Below, one piece after another: positions 32,061 through 44,252 of a DNA stretch of 64,000 nt. The stretch is from Athripsodes cinereus (taxonomy: Eukaryota; Arthropoda; Insecta; Trichoptera; Leptoceridae): positions 31,023,313 through 31,087,312 of the forward strand of contig OX388312.1 in assembly GCA_947579605.1 (NCBI GenBank). Direction: 5' to 3'. The translations under genes were made by a program, and so were the position numbers. Within the stretch, counting starts at the first letter, position 1; each line of letters starts with the position of its first letter. The notes under the pieces are model-generated. The model was not told where the DNA came from and made no database searches. It saw only the letters and a program-made list of their open reading frames with translations.

Positions 32061-35029
32061 AATGTAAAAAAACAGAGATGTCTTGTGAAAGAAATAATAA
32101 ATAAAAGTGTAAAAACATGTGAAATACATCGTTTTAATTGATATACATATAAATCGTTAAATACCAGTATATATATACAGAAAGTTAAATGCATAAATTG
32201 ACAATATTTGTAAAAGAAGTAGATTTACTCGTACATACATGTGATCGTTTCTGTTTATTTTGTCCATAAGTATGAATGATTAATTATTAATACAAATTAA
32301 TTGTTTGCATTGGGCCGTTTTCATAATTCTAATCGATTCAAGAGCACTTTAATTTAGTTTCATGATAAAAAAAAATGCTACGATTGTCACAAATTTTGAT
32401 AAGATTCGGTTTCAATATCTCTATTTTCATTCTTCTACACTTAACATATCAAGCACTTAAAACAATAAATAACATTATAAGAGTATTTTAGTCCTAAAAA
32501 TAAAAACAATATTATTTTAACTTCTGCTTTAAGTGTCATCCATCACCGCGACGCCATGGCGACGTCGCTGGCTACGTAACCAAATAATGCGTTAATTCAT
32601 ATCGAAATTTATTGATGGATAAAATGTTAGGACTAGACTTTTTGTATTGTTGTAATGTTTTTTTTTTAATTCTACAATTTAACACAACTTAGGAAAACAC
32701 AAGGATTATCAATTTGGTAAATTTCACTTACTACAAACTACTAAGAAGATAATATGTCAATGTATTTAAACTATTAAGAAGATGTTCTTATTGTTATTAT
32801 CTCATCGTCTTTGTATTTAATTTTCAGACAAAACCTTACTTTTCCTTTGTAGACATGTGGTGCTTTTTTGAAATACGTTAAGCATACCACTAGGTTAAGG
32901 CAACTACAAGGAAGCTATTTATGTATACAAACTTTGGATGAGTTTCTCACGATACGAAAAAGTTCAAAAGGATATCGACAATGGAAAATAATTATTTTAT
33001 TTACTATCTGCATCAGACAATTTGTCTTTTAATGAATTTTATATCGATGAAAATGTCATATCTATATTTAGTATAAGCCGCGTATTAATCTATTGATTAA
33101 AGTGGAAAGGTTGTACTTATATATGAAAGCAGTTTAATAAAAGGTCTTTCACCATAACAAGGACGTTTCAACCCTCAGTTAATAGGGTCGTCTTTTGTTG
33201 TTTTGTTTATTTTGAAAAAAGTGATCTTTTGAGCTCCGTATAAGCACAAAGAATAAAAAAGTTCTTTTAGAAAAATAAACTAAACTTTTCTAATACATTT
33301 TATCGAAACTGAGCTATACGAGTATATTGTTGACAGAATAAATGAGATAGAGAAGGTGATTTTGGAAATAATTGACGATTGATGCCTCCGTAGTGTTTCC
33401 GGTAAGTAATAAGTCCGTCACTCTTTTTTTTGCTTTTAATTAAAAATGTTTAATTAAGTGACAAGCTACACCACCCTTACCATTCTGAAAGACTTATTTT
33501 TAACTATTTCGGAGAGGACTTTTGCATTCAATGTGTCAAATTATATTATATGTTAAATGTGTCTATGTTATTAAAAAAGGAGTTAAAATCAATACATGCC
33601 CGGTATATGAATGATCTCTGCAAATAGTTGATCGTGCAAATAGGTTATTTAATTTAAATTTAAGTCAGTGTTGTTCTGTTCTATTCCGTCGTGTAAGGCA
33701 GTTACTGTTATATTCAAATATTTAATAATTTAAAAACAAATGGAAAAAAATGCACAGTAGAATAATGCTTTTCACACCATCCACAATTTACAACTTTCTG
33801 ATTTAATATGATACTTAAACATTGGATGTATGTTTTCGTTCTGGCGTTGGTTTTATTTCTGCTTTCTGCTTTGCAAACGTCATGTTAACATACTATTTAT
33901 ACAGATTAATGCAGGTGTATCATGTTTTCACACGCTCGAACACTTGAAGAATTTATATTAAATTTATTTCATCCCCATATTTTATTATACATAGCTACAC
34001 ACTATTTAAAAAGATTTATTTTCATAAGTATCCATATATTAATATCATATTCCACGTCATTAAATTGTACTTCATGACTTCTACTTCTTTGACGAATATT
34101 GTTTTATTCTTATTTATGCAAAATTGATTTTTTGTTATTAATCTCTGGCACATAAATAAGTGATTGTTTCTTGTTTCTTTCAATAAGTTCGTGCGTTTAT
34201 TTGACTCTCGAATAAAACAAGTACAAAAAAATATTCTCCTACACGAGACTTGTCTCTATAAAGGGGATATGTTTCGAAAATAGTTTTAATTTAATATTCT
34301 ATGTATATTGTTGTATCTGTTCTGATTGTTATGTGTTCAATAATTTATCATTATTATTATACAGGAGTTTTTCATAATCTATCCATTGCAGACAACCCTT
34401 GCCTTTTATGAGGCATTAAAAAACTTACAAAAAACTTGGGAGACCTACTTTTCTAGGAACTTCTCGGGATTTATAGCATAACGAAATGCACGGTTTATAA
34501 TTTCCTCCCTTATTCATTATATATCCCAAAATTCTTTAAAACTGCATTGCTTGAATGAAGTAAAATGTTTATTAAAAAATATCTATTAACACATTCTATT
34601 TAAGCACTTATTCTGAAATAAGTTGATGTGAATTGTACTTAATTACTTATTCTATAGAACGGAAATTATGCTTTGAGACCTTTAAAGATCGTATACCTAC
34701 ACTGAAATAAAAGAAAAATCCGTTTCATAAGATCAAAGAACAAAATTTTATCGTCTTCAAATTACTGACCGCTTTTTCATAAATAAATACAAAGGAACAT
34801 GCATTATTTTCTATTATTTCTGTTCGTATAGGATCAGATATTCAATTTCAGCCGATGTCAAAAATCAATTCGTTTTTGAATAGAAAATTATATATTCCAG
34901 GCAGACACATTGATACCTATCCAACAATAGAAATATATATTTGCTTTTATAATATTAACTTTCGTACAACTTTTATGCAGTGAATAGTATTGCAAGCTGC
35001 GTTGAATTGTTAAACTCGTTGATACATAC
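32061..35029. other. Long AT-rich stretch without recognisable features
   Basis: Almost 3 kb with no coding frame above background, no clear repeat and no palindrome. A donor-like GTAAGT occurs at 33401 but lacks an identifiable exon. It could hold distal regulatory DNA, but nothing here shows it. Confidence 0.4.
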
Positions 35030-35349
35030 CACATACTTGTAAAGCTCTGAAAACATGTTGCCAACAATGCATTTTATTTAAAGTATGTAACTCTGTATTT
35101 GATACTCCTGAGCTTCTCGAGAAAATATGTATTCACACTCCCTCTAGAACTCGGGATAATAATTTATTTTATATGCCAGCTGCGAGTACAAATGCAGGGT
35201 TGCGTAGACCTCTATGCCGAATCACATCTTTCTACAATAATACGCTGACAGACGTCGATATATTTGGATTACCTCTGAATGCTTACAAGAGACAGGTATT
35301 CAAAAAACTTATTTCCACACTTTTAAATGAATCAGCAGGTACGCAGTAA
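35030..35349 (+). pseudogene. LINE C-terminal fragment
   Basis: The frame reads NSVFDTPELLEKICIHTPSR, TRDNNLFYMPAASTNAGLRR, PLCRITSFYNNTLTDVDIFG and LPLNAYKRQVFKKLISTLLN, ending at TAA 35347-35349. The pattern 'R..NLF..P...TN.G...PL.R....YN....DIF......(F/Y)K' is a familiar C-terminus of non-LTR retrotransposon proteins. There are no in-frame stops over ~95 codons, and no start or RT core. A (TTA)n run follows at 35391-35405. Confidence 0.6.
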
Positions 35350-35654
35350 TCTCCCCCTCCCCCTTTTTCTTTCCCCTTAATTTTTTTTCTTATTATTATT
35401 ATTATTGATTTGCGTTTTTGTGCTGGTGTGATGATTGAGTGAGCGTGCGTGACTGTGTATATGTGGGCATGTTGAGATGACCGGAATGTTAGGTACCTAT
35501 ATTTTTAAAATTAATTGTGGCGCATGGTATTGGATGATAGCTGATCTCTGAAAGATTAATCTTTTTCTAACTTTATATATGTAGTTATTGTCTGTTTTGG
35601 GCTTTTAACATTTATAAAATAAAATAAAAATAAGTAGTTTACAAAGTTTACAAA

Positions 35655-35938
35655 GTTGGGCATGTTGAACGAATGAACGAGGTAAGAATGACAAAGAGGA
35701 TTTACTTATCTGAAAGAAAGGGTGTGAGGAAACGCGGGCGCCCGAGAACCACGTGGCTTGATCACGTGGATCAAATTCTCAAGGACGGCCGCGTGTTGAG
35801 TAAGAGGAACCGACGTGCGTGTATGAGAAACTGTATGAATGTGGAGGAAGCGAAGGAAGTGTGTAAAGATAGATCTGTTTGGCGTTCCGTTCTCTCTGCC
35901 TACCCCGCTTGGGACACGGCGTGAGGGTATAGTATAGT
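35655..35938 (+). pseudogene. RTE/Craft-like LINE C-terminal fragment, cleanest copy
   Basis: An open frame VGHVERMNEVRMTKRIYLSE, then GVRKRGRPRTTWLDHVDQIL, KDGRVLSKRNRRACMRNCMN and VEEAKEVCKDRSVWRSVLSA, ending YPAWDTA and TGA at 35922-35924. The 3' end is 'gagggtatagtatagtat'. GHVxRM, RKRGRP and the terminal tryptophans are typical of the tail of insect endonuclease/RT proteins. At least eight relatives occur in this window, all holding the same last ~270 bp or less. 5' truncation is the rule for LINEs, but the uniform size is notable. Host function is not suggested. Confidence 0.75.
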
Positions 35939-35974
35939 ATAGTTTACAAAGAATCTATATCATCATATGATTTG

Positions 35975-36270
35975 TTAACTTTAAAGTTGGCGCTTTAACG
36001 TTGTGAAGATTCATTTTAATATAAGTTTTAAAATGGAATATTAAAATACTGTTTAATTTTCACATAGATTTTGTATTAAGTCAATATTAACAATATGAAA
36101 ACACCCCCTTTATAATTCCTTGTGTTCCATCCAATCCTTAGACTATAATATTGTAGGTAAGCGAAAGCGCTCGGCTATTTGTATTTAGTCATTATTAATT
36201 GACCAAATACAAAGTCATATGTGAAAATTAAACACTATTTTAATTTTAAATTTTAATTTTAAAACTTATA
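35975..36270. mobile_element. Palindromic MITE (family A), diverged
   Basis: Left part 'tactgtttaattttcacata' mirrors right part 'tatgtgaaaattaaacacta', and 'ttttgtattaagtcaatatt' mirrors 'attgaccaaatacaaagtc'. The left border matches 62-130. The palindrome is imperfect, so this is an older copy than 16357-16592. Confidence 0.55.
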
Positions 36271-36978
36271 TTGTTATTTTATATTAGTTCCTATTTTAAA
36301 AACTTGTGATTGTCAAAATAAATGCACGTCAAACAATGTTGCATAATTTTCTTTTATATTTTAATATACCAAATATGATCACAGAATTCCATACAAATAT
36401 AGTAACTAATTCCATACAAAACAGGATGGTAAACTATACTAAAAAATGAGTACGAAAATTTCACTTATATCTGTTTCGTGTAACTATTTAAACATTCCAC
36501 CCACTATTGAATGATTGTTATTATATGAAAAATGTCAGAAATATTGATGAATAAATTAGATAGAATTAGTCAATGTCAGTAACCGATGGTGCCTAAGTAC
36601 CTACTTGGTAAAGGTTTATTTTAAATTTTGACGACTTTATAAGGTTGACTTAGTAAAAAGAAATTAATTTTAGAATAAATATTATTGATATATCATTTGA
36701 TAACAAAAGCTCGATTCCCGGAATGAAACAAGCAATAAGATGAAACACTTAAGATATTGTGTAAGCAAAGACGACTGTTTACACAAAAGAACATAGTTTC
36801 TGGATACAAAAGAATATTTAATCCCTTCAAAGCTTTGTACCATCCTGTCATCTACCTTGCGATGTAAATTTGAAAGTCTACATTTCTAAACAATATTTTC
36901 AATAGGTAACAATGTTTGCAAAAGTCATTGACTTTAATAACTGGATGTGTCGGTCGCTGCGCATTGACATTTAGATAA
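36271..36978. other. AT-rich non-coding stretch
   Basis: No recognisable feature. Confidence 0.35.
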
Positions 36979-36979
36979 A

Positions 36980-37175
36980 TCTAATATATAAAATTCTCGA
37001 GTCACGGTGTTTGTTAACAGCTAGACTAATTATTGTAAAACTAAAACCAATTGTTTTTTCTTCCATAAACATATTTATTGTTTTTGGGAACTCTGCGTCC
37101 TAAAGTTTTGAAAAATATTTTTGGTCGGTCTTTAGATACATGGTTGAATTTTGCCTGACGTTTCTCGCTGGATTT
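36980..37175 (+). mobile_element. Helitron 5'-end fragment
   Basis: TCTAATATATAAAATTCTCG followed by 'agtcacggtgtttgttaaca' matches the first 40 bases of the complete Helitron at 40399-40728 ('tcatggtgtttgttatcata'). The rest diverges, and there is no CTAG end before the LINE fragment at 37176. Confidence 0.55.
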
Positions 37176-37560
37176 AACCTGACATCAAAAGGGCAAAATA
37201 TGCCACATCAATCTCCTCTTAGAGCGACTACACTGGCTGAGGGTGGAGGAAAGGGTGACATTCAAGGTTTGCCTTTTGGTCTACAAGCCTATTAACAAAA
37301 TGGCACCATCGTGCCTCACAGAGCTTTATCCCATTGACTCGACCACTAGAAGACCTCTGCGCTCTTCGGAACTGGCCGTGAATAGACTTACTGAGCCCAA
37401 TAGAGCCGGTAAGTCTAACTTATATGAGAGGGCCTTTGGTGTTTTTGGACCGGTTATGTGGAATCGCCTACCGGTGCTGCTGAGAGATAGTCAGACAGTC
37501 ACTAGCTTCAGAAGCAAATTAAAAACTGAACTCTTCACTGGCGCCCTTGAGACGGTTTAG
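37176..37560 (+). pseudogene. CR1/L2-like LINE C-terminal fragment
   Basis: After a TGA the open frame reads HQKGKICHINLLLERLHWLR, VEERVTFKVCLLVYKPINKM, APSCLTELY, RSSELAVNRL, YERAFGVFGPVMWNRLP and SFRSKLKTELF, with stop TAG at 37558-37560. The order 'I..LL..LHWL.V..R..FK......K......P.YL..L ... ERAF...GP..WN.LP ... SF...LKT.LF' is the CR1/L2 C-terminus, as at 12509-13165, but this is a different lineage by sequence. It is 5'-truncated with ~125 codons left. There is no real initiator; the frame is open by descent. Confidence 0.8.
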
Positions 37561-38940
37561 GGACACTTTAACGGCGTCAGAAATAAAATAAAATCATCCA
37601 AAATCATCATCATCATCAGCTGGACCGGTGGCAGGCTTCAGCGGCGCGGGTGTCGTGAAGCCATCAGGCGTCGATGAGCAAGTCGCGAACTTTGAAAATA
37701 TTCACCCCTTTTACTTGAATTTGGCAATATTATGAAATACTCTTATATTTTTCTTATGTAGAAATATTATATGGCTCTTGCCACCTTTGCATCATGGCTC
37801 TTGCCACCTTTGCATCATGGCTCAAGAACGAAAAATAGTGAGTTTTGATTTTTTTTTGAAAAAATATTATAGTTTTACGATTTTCTCACAAATGATACCG
37901 TACCTACACAAGCGAACTCATCAAAGTGTCGTATTCTCAGTAATACAGGAGAGACGATGGTCCTAGTTGGGTCATGCCAAATAGAGCACTATTCTTCCGT
38001 TTACAAGGGTTCTGACTAGTAGAGGGCAGAGTGCTAGGAATCTCGTGGGAAGAGTTGACATAATCGAGGCGGAGATGCTCTGAATAGGGAAGACAGGTTT
38101 CTGCTTTGTACTTATTCTTTAGGGTGACGTTGAAGGGTAGGGCGATGACAACGGTGACAGCAAACCTGATTGTAGAGTCTCAGAATGGTGAGACTCGAGT
38201 TCGATTCCACCCATTGCTTACTTGTTTTGATTTTCACGATACTAGCACATTGCTTTCTGTCAGGGTGTTTGTAGTGTATTTTTTGAATATACATTAACTT
38301 TATCTCTCAATCTCATCCTTACAGTTTTCTCAACCTTCCCTCGTAATGGTTTTTACAAAGGAAAATTATTATGATTATTAGTGCGTGGTGGTGCCGAATA
38401 TTTTCAGCCTGAATTTTCAACAGCTTTTAAACAGACAGCAATTTAATACGTATTAGTAGGAAATTATCATTTCTTTTATGTTTGTTATGGGCATAGAGCA
38501 GAATGAATTGTAACTTAAGGCTTAGGTATCCTCTATCCTCCTATTAGCTATACCTTTTCTAGTTAATTTCAATGTGTTTCAAAGATCAAAATACGTATAA
38601 CTGTCATGCAATGTTAGTAAAAAAAATATATAATATAGATCAATCTTTTATCTCGAGTTTAAGTTGTCGACTTCAATAAAAAATGGTACCAGTTTTCCAG
38701 AAAAAAAATCCTAAAAAAATCAAAATTAAAACTTGTACGAATCGCATCTCAAGTTCCCTTTATTGCACGTTTTTTTTTATTTTTTTGACTTATGGCATAT
38801 ATAAAAATCTACATTCTAAGTTGTGGACTTTCTTTAATATGCGTTATTTTTTTAATAAATTTCTAAAAACGTAAAATTGCACAAAAAGTATTTTCCGCCT
38901 ACCGAAATTTCCATACAAATTTAATACTTTCTGCCCTGCC
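37561..38940. other. Non-coding stretch with a short tandem duplication and a tRNA-like scrap
   Basis: 'atggctcttgccacctttgc' is duplicated in tandem (37771-37808). A (ATC)n run lies at 37596-37618. Near 38160-38220 'gagactcgagttcgattcca' resembles a tRNA T-arm and may be a SINE head, low confidence. Open frames at 38106-38297 show no family motif. Confidence 0.4.
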
Positions 38941-39540
38941 CATAGGGTGTGTCTAAAAATGTTAGTATCGAGTGAAGTGTTGGTGAGAGTGGACGTATCG
39001 CCTTTTTCGTGGCTATATTTGTGAGTTATTATTATCAGCGTTTCAAATAATCGAGTAAGATTACAGTCAGCCGTTTTGTAATAGGTAAGTGTCTAAATAT
39101 TTTTTTGTCTCCATTAACTTTTACACTGATTCTTGTTAAATGACATTTTTTTCTATCAAGATTCATTTATTTCGCGATGGAATTATGATAATTACAATTT
39201 TTTGTGTTCATTTACTACGCATAATATTTTCAAATTATTTTGATTACCTACAATATTATTTTGATTACCTCCGTATTACGAGATTAAATTCAATAAAAAA
39301 ATCTTAATTCAAAAAATATAATATTTTTAAATTTGACGCGATGTATTTGAAATACTTAACGTTTTTTTTTTTACAGATTTTATAAAGATTCAGTATGGGA
39401 AATTCGAAAAAATATTCCGGAAGACGAAGTACTATAAGGAGAAATCAAGGGAAACATATGCAAACATATGCAATTATTATTATTATGTTTTATTTTCTTC
39501 ACCCACTAATAAAGTACTTGTTACTGGTTTAATTCTTATT
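38941..39540 (+). other. Candidate small two-exon transcription unit (speculative)
   Basis: A consensus donor ATAG|GTAAGT at 39084/39085 is followed 290 bp later by a T-rich tract and acceptor TTTTTTTTTACAG (AG at 39375-39376). The second exon would contain a 45-codon frame from ATG 39395: MGNSKKYSGRRSTIRRNQGK followed by a hydrophobic end (IIIIMFYFLHPLIKYLLLV) and TAA. AATAAAG occurs at 39508. Basic head plus hydrophobic tail could suggest a membrane micropeptide, but splice-like signals occur by chance in AT-rich DNA. No homologue is recognised. Confidence 0.15.
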
Positions 39541-39951
39541 ATGCAATTTTAATAATACATATATAATTATTTAGAATATATAAAATAAATTATTCGAAAT
39601 AATTATCTCCTATTTGTTTACTTATAATTTTTTTTCTGTAACGTACCTACTTATTGACATAGACAATAAAACTCACTGTATAAAAATGAAATATTATGTT
39701 TTCTTTGTATGCCCAATAACAGTCATTCACTGACATCCATAATATGCGCAATATTAGCATATACCTACCTGCTTTCATTGATTCATTCAATTTTATTTAT
39801 TTACTATAATACATTTAGGTAACTCATTATTTTGTAAACTATTGTGTACAGGTTCTACTTAGTGTTTCATTTATACATTGATGCATTTATGTATCAATCT
39901 AGGTACAGTAATTTTATATAAATACTACTATGGATATAATACCTACTTGGA

Positions 39952-40198
39952 AATGTGGAACGAATGAATAAGGAAAGGATGAAAAAGAGGATATATTATG
40001 TACTTGTCTGTACATATATATGTAACACCCAGACCCAAAACACTTTGAAAAAGGTCATTCTTCATTCTGCTCTGGGCGGGAATTGAACCCGGTACCTCGT
40101 GACTCAAAGGCAAGAGTGTTACCTCCGCTTCACGCCGGCCGCTATTTTTTCTCAGCCTATCCCACATGGGACACGGAGTGAGGGTATAATATAGTATA
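39952..40198 (+). pseudogene. RTE/Craft-like LINE fragment split by a SINE
   Basis: 39952-40012 carries 'gtggaacgaatgaataagga' and 'aaaagaggatatattatgta' (ERMNKERMKKRIY in protein). 40143-40198 carries the terminal 'ctatcccacatgggacacgg' and 'gagggtataatatagtat'. A family 2 SINE in reverse orientation (40016-40142) sits between. The stretch encoding RGRPRTTW is missing, so the element was deleted as well as interrupted. Confidence 0.6.
40016..40142 (-). mobile_element. SINE family 2 nested in a LINE fragment
   Basis: Reverse of 30686-30820: 'taacacccagacccaaaaca', then 'gcgggaattgaacccggtac' (B-box complement), 'ctcgtgactcaaaggcaaga' and 'gtgttacctccgcttcac'. It lacks the (TTTA) tail. Confidence 0.7.
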
Positions 40199-40398
40199 TC
40201 CGCAACACTTCGCTGAAGGTTTAATTAATGCCATCAAAGAATAATAGTTTGAGGCGGTTTTATGTTTCTATTTGAAAGTACTTTATATCTCCAAAGGCTT
40301 TTATTGTAATTCAATGTAATATGTAATTAGGGGCTTTAATATAATTGTACCTAGTAATTTAAATATTTTCTAATATCATATTTCAAATTTGTATGATA

Positions 40399-40728
40399 TC
40401 TTATATATAAAATTCTCGTGTCATGGTGTTTGTTATCATACTCCTACGAAACGACTTGATCGATTTTGATGAAATTTTGTGTGCTTATCGGGTAGGTCTG
40501 AGAATCAGCCAACATCTATTTTTCACACCCCTTAAAGTTAAGGGTGGTCCACCCCGATTTTTCATTATTTTATGGACATTTTTTTTTATTTTTTATGGTG
40601 AGGCATAAAAAAATATATACAGCCTTAAATTTTCACCACTCTACCATCAACTCCTATTTTTTAATAGCGATATTAGTACATGGCATAATGTATAATTATG
40701 GCAAAACAACGATTGCCGGGTCAACTAG
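40399..40728 (+). mobile_element. Complete non-autonomous Helitron, 330 bp
   Basis: Starts TCTTATATATAAAATTCTCG and ends GATTGCCGGGTCAACTAG. It is inserted exactly between A (40398) and T (40729), as expected for Helitrons, which leave no target duplication. The GC-rich 'gattgccggg' just before CTAG is the usual position of the terminator hairpin. There is no Rep/helicase coding. The start is shared with 36980 and the 3' design with 29886. The open frames inside (40423-40783) are incidental. Confidence 0.8.
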
Positions 40729-40729
40729 T

Positions 40730-41686
40730 ATTTATATATTTTTTAATAAAATTTCAAATCACACACTCTTTTTCCATTACTGACGTATTTATTTCTTGAC
40801 TTGAAAACCATACTTAATTTTTTTCATTTTACAATTTATTTTAAGCCTAGGTATCTACATATTTCATTATAACGAAATAAAAAATACGAATGTTTTCTTC
40901 TACTATATGTCCTTTATTAAGTGACATTGTCAATCTTCTTTTGTCTAATATGAGACAAAAGACGTCTCTCTCGACAGTAAAACATAAAGATGAAGAAAAC
41001 ATATAAGTATGTATATTTAATATCGTTATGGAATTCACTACGTAAACACCGACACAGTGAATACTCGTAGGCATATTATAATTACTTTTAGTATAATTTG
41101 TCTGTTTGTGTAATCATTTAAAATTAAATTTTTAATACCTACACAATAAGTTTTATTCAAAAATTCTTAAACATTTTTTCATCAATTTATGTGCCTGTAT
41201 CAACAAACTGTATTGTACTATCTTCCGTCTAAAAGGCAATGTCGTGTAAAAGTGAATAAAAAAAATCAAGAATATTATTCACATATCGGAATTATTCTAC
41301 TGTACATTCATATGAGGGGGTTTTGAGAATTTTTCTAAAGGGGGGACGGAGGACGGTAGCTTAACTTTAAGGTTATTTCCATCACGATTGTCTTTTGTGA
41401 ATTTTTTAACGTAGCACACATATTTTTGCCATCAATTCTATAAATTTAGAAGATTTTTTCTCCACTTCTCTTATATTGTATTTTTTGTAGATGATTTTGA
41501 AATGTATAATTGATGTAACAATTTTCCATCTCATATATTTTTTTCTTTTTTTTTAATCTTTACTTTTGGTTTTAAATATTTACATAAACAAAATATGGAA
41601 ATAACAACGTATTACTGAATAAAAAAATATAAATGTTTCGAGACAGTTCACTGTACAATAAGCACTGTAGTGTGTTGAACTCTCAT
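40730..41686. other. AT-rich non-coding stretch
   Basis: No gene or clear repeat. Confidence 0.35.
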
Positions 41687-41800
41687 ACGGAAGTTTATTA
41701 AATATTTAAGGCTTATCTATATAAGCCTTAAATATTTAATAAACTTCCGTTTGTTTGTACATTTGTAATGTACATTTGTTCAAGTATCTACTTGAACAAA
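41687..41800. repeat. Cluster of perfect hairpins
   Basis: First hairpin 41687-41750: 30-bp perfect arms (ACGGAAGTTTATTAAATATT then TAAGGCTTAT) around a 4-nt loop, ctat. A second (about 41755-41775, 'tgtacatttgtaatgtaca') and a third (41775-41800, 'tttgttcaagta'/'tacttgaacaaa') follow directly. Three consecutive perfect palindromes in 115 bp are unusual for neutral DNA. Confidence 0.85.
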
Positions 41801-43755
41801 TATACATAAATCTAAGTGTGGAGGCGGCAAAATGGTCTTATATTTATTGTTGAGAAGAAAATAAAAAAAAATAAACAACCTGAAGAAATAAAATATTAAG
41901 TATCTTATGAGTTTAATATTACATTTTTTGTATTTAAAGACGTAAATAAAATAATACCTGATATATTAAAACATATAAGGTATTTGCTTTATGTGCAAGT
42001 AGATTATGTTATATATAAATATAAAGACAATCTGGTAGTTAATATATTTATACTTAGAAACTTGGAAAAATTGCCAAGCGTCCTGTGATATGGAACTAAA
42101 TAAATAAACGAATCAAATCGCAATATAAATTTAATATGGTTGATGTAAGATGACATATTAAACGCTCAAGAGTTGTCAAATATGATAGTTTGAAACAGTA
42201 TTTGGTGGACTTGGTGAACTAACAAAAATATGAAAACATATGAAGTGCTGTGTTGTGATAATATCGCTTCAAGAGTATATCAAAGATAAATGGACCAAAT
42301 AACTCAATATTAATTTAAAAAATGTTGTCATATAAATAAGATAAAATAATAATAATTACAAAATAATAAAATAAGAAAGTACCTAGACCAGCCTGAGCCG
42401 ATTCGTAAGCATAAGCAAAGGACACCTTACCAGTTTCTTAACCCTCGGCAACTGAGGTGGCTTTTTAGTTATTATTCTGCTGAGGAGTGGTCTGACAGAC
42501 ACTCATTTTAAGTTCCATTATTGCCATTACTTAAAAAGTTTTGATTATTTTTTTAGTTTTTTGTGAGTATTTGACATGTATGCTGACACTATTTGAAAAA
42601 ATATGATTAAAAAAAACAGATTTTAGAAATTACAAGAAATTTATTAATGCTAATAAAAAATCACCATTTTATAAAGAACAATTTATAAAAATTAATAAAA
42701 TGAAAAAAACACATAAAATAAAAAAAATAAGTAGAAATTTGTTTTCTGTTTACTTTTGTTAAAATGTAAAAAAATAATAAAAGAAATCGTTAGAGCGGTT
42801 TCTCTAAAAATCGGCTTCAAAGTGCGTCCTCTCAGTCCTGGCAAATGTGTGCCGAGCATTGTAGGCAGACATGTTTTTTGCATGCATAACGAGTAAATTT
42901 TTTCTTCCTTTCAATTAAATCGCACTGTTTTATCTTTCTTTTCAATTTACTCGTAAAAATTCTGAAAAATATTCTTTCACACGATGTCCCAGATTCGTTT
43001 TGTTCAGGGGCAGTTGGTAAATCTCGTCCTAAGACATGATTGCGCAATTCTCTTGGCAATTTTTCATTATACACCCGCTGTGTCGTAATAGGAAGAACAA
43101 GTTCCCTAGCAAGGCCTCAAATGAAATCTAGTCTCCATTTATTTAAGAAAAAAAAAATTATTGAAGTGATGTTAGGTAGACTCTATGAATTTACTGAATT
43201 ATGTGAGACACTATGAAAATATTAATATATTACTGACGTTAGGTCTAATAGACCCATCATTTATTACTGACGTGAGGTATATCAGACACCCATCAGCTAT
43301 AGATCCACACATGTAATCACAACGGCTGTCGTTACTGTACTGATGATTAAAGGAACAGAAATTAGGAAGCTACTGAGCGAAACGGAAAGGTTTTTTGAAC
43401 GGTTGTTACAAAAAAAAAGATTTCGCGGTGTCTGACAGACCTCACGTCAGTTGCAGAGGGTTAATAAAGGTTGTTAGGTAATAAAGGGATATTTTTGACA
43501 AAACCAATCAGAAACCTTGATTGGAGAACCATGTCTTCACAATGCAACATTGTGCAGAATCCAATCGGAAGAAGTGAGAAAGGTGTCCCAACGCTTACGA
43601 ATTGGCTCAAGGCTGGCCTAAGTGATCACTTTCGGTGTCCATGGACAACGCTAACCAATTCCACCATTCTCACTGTCACGATGTAAGGTCCACCAATCGA
43701 GAGACGTTTTATGTAAACCATAGAAGCAACCATCTTTTTGTGATCTCATGTATCA
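41801..43755. other. AT-rich stretch with repeat copies
   Basis: Reverse family B scrap at 42388-42440 and forward family B copy at 43545-43690. 43205-43290 has two spaced copies of a 'tattactgacgt' motif with 'agacccatca'/'agacacccatca'. No gene is supported; open frames at 42692-43074 (minus) have no known motif. Confidence 0.4.
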
Positions 43756-43798
43756 TGCATAACCAAAAATATCTTTTTGGGATATTTTTGGTTATGCA
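43756..43798. repeat. Perfect 18-bp-arm hairpin
   Basis: TGCATAACCAAAAATATC (43756-43773) is mirrored exactly at 43781-43798 with a 7-nt loop, 15 bp upstream of the MITE at 43814. Confidence 0.85.
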
Positions 43799-43813
43799 AA
43801 TGTGGGGCCTGTG

Positions 43814-43983
43814 GGCCTAGTCAAAACACATTTAAGCGTTACGTTTTCGTTTCGTTTTCGTTCAAACGCGAGAACGCGTCAATTTTAGCTAACATACACA
43901 AGTAGCTCTGAAAATTGACGCGTTCTCGCAACCTCGTCTTGTTTGAACGAAAACGTAACGCTTAAATGTGTTTTGACTAGGCC
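43814..43983. mobile_element. TIR MITE family D, complete, 170 bp
   Basis: The terminal inverted repeats extend about 40 bp: GGCCTAGTCAAAACACATTT then AAGCGTTACGTTTTCGTT on the left, mirrored on the right to GACTAGGCC. A second inner pair ('gagaacgcgtcaatttt' / 'aaaattgacgcgttctc') follows. No target duplication is obvious. A one-ended relative is at 17122-17220. The source transposase family is not identified. Confidence 0.85.
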
Positions 43984-44252
43984 TACTGGAGGGTTACTCA
44001 TGACACAATATAAATACAATCTTAATGATGTATTTTGATCTACATGTCTAAACCATTATTACTTATTTAAACGCATTCTACTCTTCTTGCATTCCCCCAT
44101 TTTTCAATATTCTCGTTCAGCTATCGCGTTAATCTATTTCAGACATTATTTTTTGTCCATTGTAAAATAAGAAAGTTTTCGTGCATGAAATTGTACCCTT
44201 TATCTAAATTCATAATTGAAGATTATTATGAAATTAAAAACACTGTTTCAAT

